This document shows, in pieces, positions 1 to 8,312 of a DNA stretch of 64,000 nt. Both the position numbers and the translations under genes were made by a program. The notes below the pieces were generated by a model. It saw only the letters and a list, made by a program, of their open reading frames with translations, did no database searches and was not told where the DNA came from. The DNA is from Deltaproteobacteria bacterium. Its GTDB lineage: Bacteria; Desulfobacterota; Binatia; Binatales; Binataceae. Numbering within the stretch: position 1 is the stretch's first letter; the number at the start of each line of letters is the position of its first letter. The stretch lies in the NCBI GenBank assembly GCA_021780225.1, contig JAJXZF010000003.1, positions 32,474 to 96,473 of the forward strand, given 5' to 3'.

Positions 1-327
1 GGCGATCATCGCGACCACCGGCTTCGGCGAATGGGTCAGCGCGCTGGTCGCATTCGAGGGCGCCGAGCGATAGGCGCGGGCCTGCTCGGCGTTCGCGCGA
101 TGGCCCGGGAATTCGGAAATGTCCGCGCCGGAAATAAACGAATCGAGCGTGGAACCGCGCATCACGATTACCCGCACGTCAGGGTCGGCGTTAAGCTCCT
201 CGACCGCGCTGACGATGCCCTTCCAAGCCTCGAAGTTGAGCGCGTTTTTGACCTGCGGGCGGTTGATGACGATCCATCCGAGGTGGGCTTCATGATGGAC
301 CAGGACGGGTTTTTCGGCGGTGCTCAT
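1..327 (-). CDS. Enoyl-CoA hydratase/isomerase (partial, C-terminus outside window)
   Basis: The first 109 residues of a crotonase-fold protein read leftward off the window edge from an ATG at 325-327. Residues 15-35 carry the early crotonase strand with the NRPQVKNAL motif. Residues 66-69 (SGAD) form the usual oxyanion-hole loop, followed by an ADISEF helix. Family members hydrate, isomerise or hydrolyse acyl-CoA thioesters in the cytoplasm. The catalytic Glu/Asp region lies beyond the edge, so the exact reaction cannot be called. It is divergent from the SDR at 521. Confidence 0.85.
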   Translation of the reverse strand, partial: MSTAEKPVLVHHEAHLGWIVINRPQVKNALNFEAWKGIVSAVEELNADPDVRVIVMRGSTLDSFISGADISEFPGHRANAEQARAYRSAPSNATSALTHSPKPVVAMIA

Positions 328-520
328 CGGCGCGATCCTCGCTGGCGCTGGCGCGTGCTTCGATGATTCTTTGAGCACATTTCGCGGTCGGGTGAAAAGC
401 GACGCGGAGAATCTATCGTCGGATTAAACGCCGATGCGATTGTAATTTTCAGCAGGGATCAACCAAGATGGCGGGGCGCGGGGAGCGCGCAGTCAAGATT
501 TCAAAGGAGCGGGCGCATCA

Positions 521-1306
521 ATGGACCTTAAACTGGCGGGGAAAACCGCGATCGTATTTGGCGGCAGCAAGGGACTCGGACGCGGCGTCGCCGACGCGCT
601 CGCCGGCGAAGGAGTCGCGGTCGCGATCGCGGCGCGCGGCCAAGAGGGAATCGATCAGGCGGTCGCCGAAATCAACGGACGGGGCGGGCGCGCGATCGGC
701 GTCGCCGCCGACATGTCCGACTGGCCGAGTGTCGAGCACGCGGTCGCGCACGCGCGCAAGGAACTCGGGCCGATCGACATCCTCCTCAACAACACCGGCG
801 GACCGCCGCCATCGCGCGCGATCGGCGTCGCGCCCGAAGTTTGGGAGCAGCAGTTCCGTGCGATGGTGCTGCATACGTTTCGCGTGACCGAACTGGTGCT
901 GCCCGACATGCGCTCGCGCAAATGGGGACGCATCATCAACGTCGCCTCGGAATCGGTGGTGCAGCCGATTCCGATTATCGCGGTGTCGAACACTCTGCGC
1001 GGCGCCGTGGTCGGATGGGCCAAGACGCTGGCGGGCGAGGTCGCGGCGGAGGGCGTCACGGTCAATACGCTGCTGCCGGGCGCGTTCAAGACCGACCGTG
1101 TGATGCAGGTGCAGCGGAGCATGGCGGCGCGCCAACAGATCTCGGCCGACGAATTCGCCGAGCGCGCGGCCAAACAGATTCCGGTGGGCCGGATGGGCGA
1201 CCCCGCCGAGTTCGGCGCGCTGGCGGCGTTTATCGCGAGTCCGCTGGCGGGCTATATCACCGGCTCGCTGATTCGGATCGAAGGCGGCATCATCAGATCG
1301 GTCTGA
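521..1306 (+). CDS. SDR-family protein of the atypical BKR-like subgroup
   Basis: A 261-residue Rossmann protein of classical SDR length. The nucleotide-binding loop GGSKGLG is at residues 14-20 and NNTGG at about 90-94. Where active SDRs have YxxxK, this protein reads AVSNTLRG at 154-161, so Tyr is replaced by Val155 and Lys by Leu159. This matches an SDR subgroup I know as BKR-like, which lacks the perfect catalytic tetrad. It may bind NAD(P) without normal ketoreductase chemistry, or use another acid. The ATG follows an AAAGGAG ribosome-binding site. It appears monocistronic and is followed by repeat copy A. Confidence 0.85.
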   Translation: MDLKLAGKTAIVFGGSKGLGRGVADALAGEGVAVAIAARGQEGIDQAVAEINGRGGRAIGVAADMSDWPSVEHAVAHARKELGPIDILLNNTGGPPPSRAIGVAPEVWEQQFRAMVLHTFRVTELVLPDMRSRKWGRIINVASESVVQPIPIIAVSNTLRGAVVGWAKTLAGEVAAEGVTVNTLLPGAFKTDRVMQVQRSMAARQQISADEFAERAAKQIPVGRMGDPAEFGALAAFIASPLAGYITGSLIRIEGGIIRSV

Positions 1307-1368
1307 CCGCGCCGCACCGATCAGAAAGATAGGGATTCTTCGCTGCGCTCAGAATGACAAAAACAGGC

Positions 1369-1575
1369 TTGTGTGGCGTCCCTTAAATAAGTTTGCGCTC
1401 TGCGTCTATCTTGCGCTCGGCGTGGATGCCCGGATCAAGTCCGGGCATGACCAACTCAGTTCGTCATTGCCGGGCCCAGACCCGGCAATCCATCCCTGGT
1501 CGCCCCCGCGGTGAGCGGCCTGCGCGCCGAGCTGATCAGGCGTCAGGTGGAAGTTATTTGCGGGACGCCGCACTT
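1369..1575 (+). repeat. Dispersed 205-bp TIR element, copy A
   Basis: The core 1371-1573 starts GTGTGGCGTCCC and ends in the inverse, GGGACGCCGCAC. Two internal palindromes lie between: TGCCCGG..CCGGGCA at about 1427-1447 and ATTGCCGGG..CCCGGCAAT at about 1466-1489. The flanking dinucleotides are TT and TT, unlike the TA of most other copies. The element is intergenic, about 60 bp downstream of the SDR stop. It is a degenerate member of the six-copy family. Confidence 0.85.
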
Positions 1576-1828
1576 GGTGGCGCTTGAAGTATTTCGGCCG
1601 GCGAACGCTATAAGAACGTTCGTACCGGAAAAATTCACAAGCTCTGAGCGGAGGTTGCCGCAGCGAAAGCTTGCCTTGAGTCCGACGAAGCGAATCCCGA
1701 AAATCTCCGGCTGCGCCTCGGAATAAAACCCGGCGGATTTTGCCGGATGAAGCGGCGATTCTGGCGAGCACGCGCGCCCGGCTTCAGGCTCTTTGATTTC
1801 GTGGACGTTGGGCTTGCGTAGAGCCTGC
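1576..1828. other. Intergenic remainder, no supported gene
   Basis: About 250 bp between repeat copy A and the stop of the NTF2-like gene. Short open frames exist on both strands, but none has a family motif or a good ribosome-binding site. I see no strong hairpin with a U-tract. Together with copy A it fills the 1307-1828 gap. The stretch at about 1333-1358 (GGATTCTTCGCTGCGCTCAG and neighbours) looks like a fragment of a widespread bacterial intergenic repeat, by resemblance only. Confidence 0.4.
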
Positions 1829-2227
1829 TCAGTCCTCGAACAGGGGGGCTTTGGCCTTGGCGTAAGTGAGTTTCTGAACGAGCTTGCCGTCGGGCCGGAA
1901 ATGCAGCAGGTCGAGTCCGCGCCACGAAGTCGGATGGCCCTTCACGTCGAGCGTGCATCGCCAGCTCGCCATCACCTTGCCGGTCGCCGCATCGAAAAAA
2001 AGGTCGTCGTCGAGGAATTGCATCCGCCCGAACGCGCCCGTGAATTGCGGCGTGAAGGCGGCGCGAATCGCGTCGCGTCCGCGACTGCGGCGGCCGTTGA
2101 ATTCGTCGTAGATCGCGTCGGCGGCGAAAAATTCCATCACGGCGTCGAGATCGACGCGATTGAACGCATCGACGAACCGCCGCGTCAGATCCGACAGTTG
2201 CTCGCGAGTCATAGAGAGATCGTTCAT
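1829..2227 (-). CDS. SnoaL/NTF2-like domain protein
   Basis: A 132-residue single-domain protein with the alpha+beta cone pattern of NTF2/SnoaL proteins. An N-terminal helix pair (LTRRFVDAFNRVDLDAVMEFF) is followed by a DAIYDEF strand, a GRDAIRAAF helix and late beta strands ending in LDLLHFRPDGKLVQKLTY. Such domains act as small isomerases, cyclases, dehydratases or hydrolase helpers on polyketide, steroid or terpenoid substrates. Its start lies 21 bp downstream of the LLM gene that ends at 2249, so it is probably the last gene of the leftward unit 4001-1829. Confidence 0.8.
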   Translation of the reverse strand: MNDLSMTREQLSDLTRRFVDAFNRVDLDAVMEFFAADAIYDEFNGRRSRGRDAIRAAFTPQFTGAFGRMQFLDDDLFFDAATGKVMASWRCTLDVKGHPTSWRGLDLLHFRPDGKLVQKLTYAKAKAPLFED

Positions 2228-2248
2228 CGCCCGCGTTCCTTTCGACGG

Positions 2249-3106
2249 TCAGATTTTCGCGATGATGTCGTTCGCGATTCGTTCGAGGCCGGCGCGCAAT
2301 TTGGCCGGATCGCTCGCCGGTGGCCCGAACACGACGCGCTGTACGCCAGCGTCTTCGGCGGCGCGCACCGCGTCGCGCTTCGCCGCGCCCATCGCGGTGA
2401 ACTCGATCGCGTCGGGATTGCGGCCGGCGCGCTTCGCTTCGTCTCGGACGGTCGCGAAAATCGCCTTCAGCTTCGCGGGATCGACGATAGTGGGAAAGAA
2501 GCCGTCGCCGAAGCGTCCCGCCCGTCGCGCGGCCGCAGGCGAATGGCCGCCGATATGAATCGGCACGCCGCCCGGCTGGACCGGCTTGGGCAGGCTTTTG
2601 ACGTCATGAAAATGAAAATGTTTGCCGTGGAAGCTCGCCGGATTGCTGCTCCATACCGCGCGCATCGCCTGGATCGATTCGTCGGTGATCGCGCCGCGCC
2701 GATGGAAATCGGCGCCGACCGCCTCGAACTCTTCCTTCATCCATCCGCTGCCGATTCCGAGCAGCATCCGGCCGTGTGACAGCAGATCGATCGTCGCGAG
2801 CTGCTTGGCGAGGTAGAGCGGATGGCGCTGCGGCAAAATCACGATGCCGGTGGCGAGCTTGATGCGGCTGGTGAGGGCGGCGGCGTAGCCGAGCGGAATC
2901 AGCGGGTCGGGAATCGCGACGTCGTCTCCGCCCGGCATCTGGCCGTCCTTCGAGCCGGGGTAGGGCGTATGCGGCTGCGGAACGACGACATGCTCGACCG
3001 TCCAGATTGATTCGAAGCCGAGCGCTTCGGCCTCGCGGGCGAGTTGTCCGAACAGCTCCGGACGGCTGAAGGGACCGGAATTGGCGAAGATGATTCCCGC
3101 TTTCAT
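2249..3106 (-). CDS. LLM-class oxidoreductase, TIGR03619-like (tandem paralogue 1)
   Basis: A 285-residue TIM-barrel protein of the bacterial luciferase-like superfamily. Recognisable segments in order are SIWTVEHV near 35-42, LATGIVILPQRHPL near 86-99, LLSHGRMLLGIGSGWMKEEF near 108-128 and GGHSPAAARRAGRFGDGFFP near 185-205. The family uses FMNH2 or coenzyme F420 to oxidise or reduce small organic substrates. The next gene upstream (3141-4001) has the same architecture and the same anchor motifs almost word for word, indicating tandem duplication. The substrate is unknown. Confidence 0.88.
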   Translation of the reverse strand: MKAGIIFANSGPFSRPELFGQLAREAEALGFESIWTVEHVVVPQPHTPYPGSKDGQMPGGDDVAIPDPLIPLGYAAALTSRIKLATGIVILPQRHPLYLAKQLATIDLLSHGRMLLGIGSGWMKEEFEAVGADFHRRGAITDESIQAMRAVWSSNPASFHGKHFHFHDVKSLPKPVQPGGVPIHIGGHSPAAARRAGRFGDGFFPTIVDPAKLKAIFATVRDEAKRAGRNPDAIEFTAMGAAKRDAVRAAEDAGVQRVVFGPPASDPAKLRAGLERIANDIIAKI

Positions 3107-3140
3107 GATGCGACTCCGTTCGGATGCGCCGCCGCGCGCT

Positions 3141-4001
3141 TCAGAGCTTCGCGATGACGTCGTTGGCGAGTTTTTCGAGTCCGCGCGTCAGGCCTTCCTT
3201 GTCGAAGGCGGGCGGCGGAATTACCGCGCGCGAAATCCCCATGTCGCGATACGACTTGAGCGCATCAACGTCGGCGCGGCCCATGCACGAGAGTTCGATC
3301 GCGTCGGGATTGCGGCCGGCCTGCTTCGCCGAATCGCGCATGAGGCCGAACAACTCCTTTAGCCTGGCGTGATCGCCGATCGCGGGGAAGAAGCCGTCGC
3401 CGTAGCGGCCGGCGCGGCGCGCCGCGGCAGGCGAATGGCCGCCGACGTGAATCGGCACGCCGCCCTTCTGCACCGGCTTCGGAAAGCTCATCAACGGGCC
3501 GAAGTTGAAATGTTTGCCATGATAGCTCGAAGGATTGTCGTTCCATGCCGCGCGCAGCGCCTGGATCGCCTCGTCGGTGAGCGCGCCGCGCTTGTGGAAA
3601 TCGAGGCCGAGCGCGTCGAATTCCTCCTTGAGCCATCCCGAGCCGATGCCGAGAATCATGCGGCCGTGCGACAGCACGTCGAGCGTGGCGACCTCCTTGG
3701 CGGTATAGAGCGGATGGCGCTGCGGGAGAATCAGGATGCCGGTGGCGAGCTTGACCTTCGAGGTGACCGCCGCGATAAAGCCGAGCGGAATCAGCGGATC
3801 GGGAATCGAAACGTCTTCGCCGCCGGGAATTTTGCCGCTCTTCGAATAAGGATAGGGCGACTGGTAGCCCTGCGGAATGACGACGTGCTCGACCGTCCAG
3901 AGCGATTCGACGCCGCACTTTTCCGCCGTGACCGCCAGATGGGCGAGCAGGTCGGGATTGCTGAACGGGCCGGAATTGACGAACAACAGGCCTATTTTCA
4001 T
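3141..4001 (-). CDS. LLM-class oxidoreductase, TIGR03619-like (tandem paralogue 2)
   Basis: A 286-residue luciferase-like barrel, collinear with its neighbour at 2249-3106 and sharing SLWTVEHV, LATGILILPQRHPLY, SHGRMILGIGSGWLKEEF and GGHSPAAARRAGRYGDGFFP. It is first in a leftward unit with that paralogue and the NTF2-like protein. It is divergent from the LLM gene at 4120, leaving a 118-bp shared promoter region. F420 or FMN use cannot be decided from sequence alone. The C-terminal thirds of the two paralogues differ most, which would fit altered substrate choice. Confidence 0.88.
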   Translation of the reverse strand: MKIGLLFVNSGPFSNPDLLAHLAVTAEKCGVESLWTVEHVVIPQGYQSPYPYSKSGKIPGGEDVSIPDPLIPLGFIAAVTSKVKLATGILILPQRHPLYTAKEVATLDVLSHGRMILGIGSGWLKEEFDALGLDFHKRGALTDEAIQALRAAWNDNPSSYHGKHFNFGPLMSFPKPVQKGGVPIHVGGHSPAAARRAGRYGDGFFPAIGDHARLKELFGLMRDSAKQAGRNPDAIELSCMGRADVDALKSYRDMGISRAVIPPPAFDKEGLTRGLEKLANDVIAKL

Positions 4002-4119
4002 GCTACGGCGCTCCTCGGACGATACGATTGATTGAGGGACTTTTAGCGCGGCCGGCGGGCCGAAGGGAAACGCTCGCGGACGGCTTTACGCGGCGGGCGC
4101 GGCGGGTTATTACGGAGCG

Positions 4120-4995
4120 ATGGAACTCGGCAAACACGGAGTATGGTTCTTTCTTGACGGAATGAAGGCGCCGGAGACGGCGGCGTTCGCGCGCAAGGTC
4201 GAGAAACTCGGCTACAGCGCGTTGTGGATTCCGGAGGCGGTCGGGCGCGAACCGTTCGCGCACGCCGGCTACCTTGCGGCGCATACCGAACGCCTGATCT
4301 TCGCGACGGGCATCGCGAATATCTGGGCGCGCGATCCGATCACGATGTCGGCGGCGTCAAAGACCGTCGGCGAGTTGTCGAACGGACGCTTCCTGCTCGG
4401 CATCGGCGTGAGCCACAAGCCGCTGGTCGCGAACCTGCGCGGCCATTCGTATGACAAGCCGTACAGCTACATGAAGGAATATCTGCCGAAGATGAAATCG
4501 GCGCTGTATCGGGCGCCGGCGCCGAAAGAGGACGTGCCGATCGTAATCGCCGCGCTGCATCCAAAGATGCTGGCGCTGGCGGCCGCGGAGACCAACGGCA
4601 CGCACACCTATTTCGTGCCGCCGGAGCATACCGCGAAGGTGCGCGCGGCGATCGGCCCGAAGCCGTGGATTTGCGCCGCCCAGGCCGTCCTGCTCGAGAC
4701 CGACGCGGCGAAAGCCCGCGCGGCCGCGCGCGCGTACATGAAGACCTACGTGCCGCGCCTGCCCAACTACACCAACAATCTTAAGAACCTGGGCTGGAAG
4801 GACGAGGAGTTCGCCAACGGCTGCAGCGACGCGCTGGTCGACGCGATCGTCGCGTGGGGCACGGAGACCAAAATCCGCGACCGCATCGACGCCCATCTGA
4901 AGGCCGGCGCCACCCACGTCTGCATCCTGCCGCTCAAGGTCGATAACGAGGCGCTGCCCGACGAGCGCACGATGGAAGCGCTCGCGCCGAAGTGA
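4120..4995 (+). CDS. LLM-class F420-dependent oxidoreductase, TIGR03620-like
   Basis: A 291-residue barrel of the luciferase-like superfamily, clearly a different subfamily from its leftward neighbours. Markers are KLGYSALWIPEAVGREPF near 30-47, ATGIANIWARDP near 66-77, LSNGRFLLGIGVSHKPL near 86-102 and the C-terminal ATHVCILPL. I associate these with the MSMEG_4141-type F420 family. Its TGA overlaps the GTG start of the next gene (GTGA), so translation is probably coupled to the small lipoprotein. Confidence 0.87.
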   Translation: MELGKHGVWFFLDGMKAPETAAFARKVEKLGYSALWIPEAVGREPFAHAGYLAAHTERLIFATGIANIWARDPITMSAASKTVGELSNGRFLLGIGVSHKPLVANLRGHSYDKPYSYMKEYLPKMKSALYRAPAPKEDVPIVIAALHPKMLALAAAETNGTHTYFVPPEHTAKVRAAIGPKPWICAAQAVLLETDAAKARAAARAYMKTYVPRLPNYTNNLKNLGWKDEEFANGCSDALVDAIVAWGTETKIRDRIDAHLKAGATHVCILPLKVDNEALPDERTMEALAPK

Positions 4996-5300
4996 TTCGC
5001 GGCCGCTTTTCCGCGCAGGCGGCGTCCGCGGCGATCGCTTTTGCGATCATCGCGGGCGCCGCCGGATGCGGTCCGTCGGCGGAACAGGTCGCGCAGGCCA
5101 AGGCTCAGGCCGCCGCGGCGCAGGAGCGCGCCGAACGGGCGCAGGCCGCAGCCCGGAAGGCGCGCGAGGCCGCGATCAAAGCGCGGATCGCCGCGGATCA
5201 GGCGCAGCAGGCGGTTGACGACGCGACCCGCGAAATCGATCGCGTCGCCGCGCATATCGACCAGATGCGGCGCGAACGCGACGGCGCATCCGGCGAATGA
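4992..5300 (+). CDS. Small Ala-rich coiled-coil lipoprotein
   Basis: A 102-residue protein starting at GTG 4992, overlapping the previous stop by four bases. The N-terminus is basic, then hydrophobic (AIAFAIIAGAAGC), giving a plausible though imperfect lipobox (AAGC) with the lipidated Cys near residue 26. The rest is a long Ala/Arg/Gln heptad-rich helix (residues 30-95), like Lpp-type or alanine-zipper envelope lipoproteins. It probably sits in the outer membrane or periplasm as a coiled coil. There is no enzymatic motif. Coupling to an LLM gene is unusual and may be incidental. Confidence 0.6.
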   Translation: MIRGRFSAQAASAAIAFAIIAGAAGCGPSAEQVAQAKAQAAAAQERAERAQAAARKAREAAIKARIAADQAQQAVDDATREIDRVAAHIDQMRRERDGASGE

Positions 5301-5392
5301 GCGTCGCCGCCGCTTGTCTCGCTTCCAAACGCTTGCCATAACGCAACTTTGGCGCTCGCGGATATCGCGCGCGCGTGGGGGATCTTACAGTC

Positions 5393-6043
5393 ATGAAACT
5401 CTACAACATGAATCTGTCGAATTTCGCGACCAAATCGCGAATCGTGATCTACGAAAAGGGCGCGAACGTCGAAATCGCGCCGCCGCCCGGCACGGGATTG
5501 AAATCGCCGGAATATCTCGCGATCAATCCGCTCGGCAAAATTCCCTGCCTCGACGCCGACGGCCTGATCCTTCCCGAATCCGAGGTCATCAACGAATTTC
5601 TCGAAGAGAAGTTTCCCAACCCGCGCCTGCTTCCCGCGACGCCCGAGGAGCGCGCGCGCGTGCGCCTCTTCACGCGCTTTCACGATCTCTATCTTGAACC
5701 GCCGCTGCGCGCGCTCTTCGGCCATCTGAATCCGAAGAGCCGCGACGACAAGGTCGTGACCGAGAAGCTCACCGAATTGCAGGGCCGGCTCGACTATCTC
5801 GAAACGATGCTTGCCCCCGGCGCTTACGCCGCCGGCGCCGAATTCACGCTTGCGGACTGCGCGCTCGCGCCGACGATCTTTTTCGCCGTCAATATGCTGC
5901 CCGGATTCGGCGCGAAGCCGCCCCTCGAAGGCCGCCCGAAACTCGCGGCATGGTGGGCGAAGGTGCAGGAACGCCCGTCGATCAAAAAGGCGCTGGCCGA
6001 GATGGCCGAAGCGCTCCAGGCGATGCTCGGCGGCGGACGCTGA
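5393..6043 (+). CDS. Glutathione S-transferase family protein
   Basis: A 216-residue GST. The N-terminal thioredoxin-like domain begins MKLYNMNLSNFATKSR, contains the cis-Pro segment NPLGKIPCL (about 48-56) and the gamma-glutamyl-binding LPESEVINEFLEE (about 63-75). The C-terminal helical domain includes FTLADCALAPTIFF. Ser or Asn near residue 9 is the likely thiol-activating residue. ATG 5393 is preferred over the in-frame GTG at 5375 because the domain begins directly there. A strong terminator follows at 6070. It probably conjugates or reduces reactive intermediates. Confidence 0.87.
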   Translation: MKLYNMNLSNFATKSRIVIYEKGANVEIAPPPGTGLKSPEYLAINPLGKIPCLDADGLILPESEVINEFLEEKFPNPRLLPATPEERARVRLFTRFHDLYLEPPLRALFGHLNPKSRDDKVVTEKLTELQGRLDYLETMLAPGAYAAGAEFTLADCALAPTIFFAVNMLPGFGAKPPLEGRPKLAAWWAKVQERPSIKKALAEMAEALQAMLGGGR

Positions 6044-6069
6044 AGCGCGCGCGGATTTTTTTCGAACGA

Positions 6070-6103
6070 ACGGCGCGGCGCCGCGACAGCGCCGCGCCGT
6101 TTT
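6070..6103 (+). terminator. Rho-independent terminator after GST
   Basis: Perfect 11-bp GC-rich stem ACGGCGCGGCG / CGCCGCGCCGT at 6070-6080 and 6090-6100 with a 9-nt loop, ending in TTTT. It lies between the convergent GST gene and the LLM gene ending at 6114. The U-tract orientation serves the plus-strand GST. Confidence 0.75.
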
Positions 6104-6113
6104 CATTGTGCGG

Positions 6114-7163
6114 CTATGCGGCGGGCTTGCCGCGCGCCGCGCGCGATTTTTTGCGGAAATGCGGAATCACCTTGTCCGCGAACAGCTTCATCGACGCGCG
6201 CAGCTTCTTCGGCTCGATTCCCGGCAGCGCCAGCCCGAGCGCCAGATGGGTCGTGAACGACTGGATGCTCTCCAGATGCGCGATCGCGTCGTCCGGCGTG
6301 CCGACCATCAAGTCGAAATCTCCCAGCGCCGCGCGCCGCCGGAATTCGCCGAGCGGCGGAATCGCGCGGTAATTTTCGTCGCCCTTGACGTCGTTCGCCT
6401 CCGCGATCCACTGGCCGTAGCGCGTCATCAGGTAGTGCAGGCCGAACTCGCATTCGTCCCACGCTTTTCCGGCCTTCGCCGCGACGTAGCCGAAGCGCAG
6501 TTGCGCGATATTGAAATCGTCGGGATTCCGGCCCGCCGCCTTCAGCGCCGCGCGATAGAGCTCGGCTTGGCGCGATCCGGTGCCCGCCAGATGGTAGCCG
6601 TTGCGCGCGGCTCGCTCGGTCGCCGGCCGCGTGCGCGCGCCGATCCAGATGGGCGGATGCGGCCGCTGAGTCGGCTTCGGGTAGAGCGTCGCGTTGCGCA
6701 CCGTGTAGTGCTGCCCTTCGTAGGTGACGTTGTCCTCGGTGAACAGCCGCCGCACGATTTCGACGCCCTCGCGCAGGCGCAGGCTCCGCTCCGCGCGCGG
6801 AATATTGAACGCCGCGAATTCGCTCGGCACGTAGCCCTGCCCGACGCCCAAATCGAACCGCCCGTTGGATAGCGCGTCGATCGTCGCCGCCTGCTCCGCG
6901 ACGTGTATCGGATGATGCAGCGGCATCAGCAGCACGAAGGTGCCGATCCGGATGCGTTTCGTGCGCGCCGCGATCGCGGCCGCCAGCGGCATCATTGAGG
7001 GCGAATAGCCGTCTTTGACGAAATGATGCTCGGTCAGCCAGATGGTGTCGAAACCGAGGTCTTCGGCCTCGGCCGCCAGATCGACATGTTTGCGATAGAG
7101 TTCCGCATAGGAAAGCTCGTCGCGCGAGGAATTGCGAAAGGACATCAACAGGCCGAAGTTCAT
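6114..7163 (-). CDS. LLM-class flavin-dependent oxidoreductase
   Basis: A 349-residue luciferase-like protein. The ATG at 7163 is chosen because MNFGLLMSFRN is the expected first strand and the 46 codons upstream look non-coding. Motifs include TIWLTEHHFVKDGYSPS near 39-55, RIGTFVLLMPLHHPIHVAEQAATIDALSNGR near 74-104 and DLGVGQGYVPSEF near 106-118. The His pair in TEHHF and the HHP segment are typical of alkanal or alkane-type LLM monooxygenases. Divergent from the response regulator at 7496; the substrate is unknown. Confidence 0.87.
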   Translation of the reverse strand: MNFGLLMSFRNSSRDELSYAELYRKHVDLAAEAEDLGFDTIWLTEHHFVKDGYSPSMMPLAAAIAARTKRIRIGTFVLLMPLHHPIHVAEQAATIDALSNGRFDLGVGQGYVPSEFAAFNIPRAERSLRLREGVEIVRRLFTEDNVTYEGQHYTVRNATLYPKPTQRPHPPIWIGARTRPATERAARNGYHLAGTGSRQAELYRAALKAAGRNPDDFNIAQLRFGYVAAKAGKAWDECEFGLHYLMTRYGQWIAEANDVKGDENYRAIPPLGEFRRRAALGDFDLMVGTPDDAIAHLESIQSFTTHLALGLALPGIEPKKLRASMKLFADKVIPHFRKKSRAARGKPAA

Positions 7164-7495
7164 CGTGGCGCCTCCTCTCCCGACTCGGGCGCCGCCGCGG
7201 ATTTGCCGGGCCGGCCGCCGTTTCGCCGCTACGAATAGCCGCACCGAATCGAAAACGCCAGCGTCATGCAATTTCGCCGGGCGCGCGGCCGACCGGCGCA
7301 CGGCATGCCGTTTGCTCGATATTCGTCAGGCGCGAAGATTCGCGCATCGGCCGGTTGATTTTTCCGGCCACCAAGCGCACCGGATGGCCGTTTGCGCGGC
7401 AATAATTTGCCGCCGCCGACGCATCTACGGCGCGTCGCGTCGCGGTCCGGATCTGACGCGATGCGGCCTGAGCTGAGCGAGCGGGAATTGGAATC
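7164..7495. other. Divergent intergenic region, no supported gene
   Basis: 332 bp between the LLM start (leftward) and the response regulator start (rightward). It must hold both promoters, but no convincing -35/-10 pair stands out. Open frames here are short and run into the genes in the wrong phase. Confidence 0.4.
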
Positions 7496-7885
7496 GTGGC
7501 GGTGCGAACTCTGATTGTTGAAGACGAACCGATGACGCGGCGGTTGTTGACCTTGCGCCTGGAGCATATCGGATGCGAGGTGGTCGGCGCGGCGGACAAC
7601 CCGCGCGACGGCTTGAGCCGTTTCCGCGAATCGCATCCCGACCTGGTTACGCTTGATATCCAGATGCCCGAGTACGACGGGCTCGACTCCGCCGGCCTGT
7701 TCGACGCGATTCGAAGCGAAGACCCGCGCTGCGAAATCGCGGTGATTACCGCCTCCGCCTTTCCTGCTCATCGCGAACGCTTCATCAAGGCGGGCGCGCT
7801 CTTGTATGAGCTCAAGCCGGTCGATTTCCGGCGCCTTGCCGACGAACTGCGCAAATACTTCCCATCCCTGAACCGCTCCACCTAG
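7496..7885 (+). CDS. Single-domain response regulator (CheY-like receiver)
   Basis: A 129-residue receiver domain without output domain. The acidic pocket is Asp10/Glu11, the phospho-acceptor Asp54 in LDIQMP, the switch Thr85 in VITAS, and the conserved Lys107 in ELKPVDF. Start GTG at 7496. It would receive phosphate from a histidine kinase, none of which is encoded nearby, and signal by protein contact. Its TAG stop (7883-7885) is formed by the first base of repeat copy B plus the flanking TA, so the element sits exactly at the end of the gene. Confidence 0.9.
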   Translation: MAVRTLIVEDEPMTRRLLTLRLEHIGCEVVGAADNPRDGLSRFRESHPDLVTLDIQMPEYDGLDSAGLFDAIRSEDPRCEIAVITASAFPAHRERFIKAGALLYELKPVDFRRLADELRKYFPSLNRST

Positions 7886-8088
7886 TGTGGCGTCCCGCAA
7901 ATAACTTCCATCTGGCGCCCTATCAGCTTGGCGCGCAAGTCGCCCACCGCGGGACGACAAGGGATGGATTGCCGGGTCCGGGCCCGGCAATGACGAACCG
8001 AGTTGGTCATGCCCGGACTTGATCCGGGCATCCACGCCGAGCGCATGGTAAACGCAGAGCGCAAACTTATCCAGGAGACGCCTCACTA
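7883..8088 (-). repeat. Dispersed 205-bp TIR element, copy B (reverse orientation)
   Basis: Core 7885-8086 with TA on both sides (7883-7884 and 8087-8088). The left end GTGTGGCGTCCCGCAAATAA is intact. The right end is diverged (GTGAGGCGTCTCC read inward). It is the only copy inverted relative to the other five. Its left TA+G forms the stop codon of the response regulator. It separates that gene from the restriction-modification locus. Confidence 0.9.
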
Positions 8089-8312
8089 GCCGTCCGCGTT
8101 TCAGTCGAGGCGGCTTTGAGGCGTGCCGTCCGCGATGCATGGAACTATGTGACGCTAATACAGTCTTGGCCTGAAATTACCTTTCGGTCGTATCCGCGAG
8201 CCAAGCTTTCGTCGGGCGTTCAGATTAAACTTTCACGCTGTGGAAACAATTCGGAACGGCCAGTTGAGCGAACGGTTGGCGAAATGCTAAATGCGAATTC
8301 AGAGGGAAGTGT
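8089..8312. other. Upstream region of the restriction-modification pair
   Basis: 224 bp, noticeably less GC-rich than the flanks and of the same composition as the R-M genes. A 66-codon frame (8116-8316, TTG start) overlaps the methyltransferase start by four bases but resembles nothing I know. It is not called as a gene. The methyltransferase ribosome-binding site GAGGGA is at about 8302-8307. Confidence 0.4.

Noticed and set aside
1793..2779. A 328-codon plus-strand frame antisense to the NTF2-like and LLM genes
   Set aside because: Shadow caused by high third-position GC; the minus-strand products are recognisable families.
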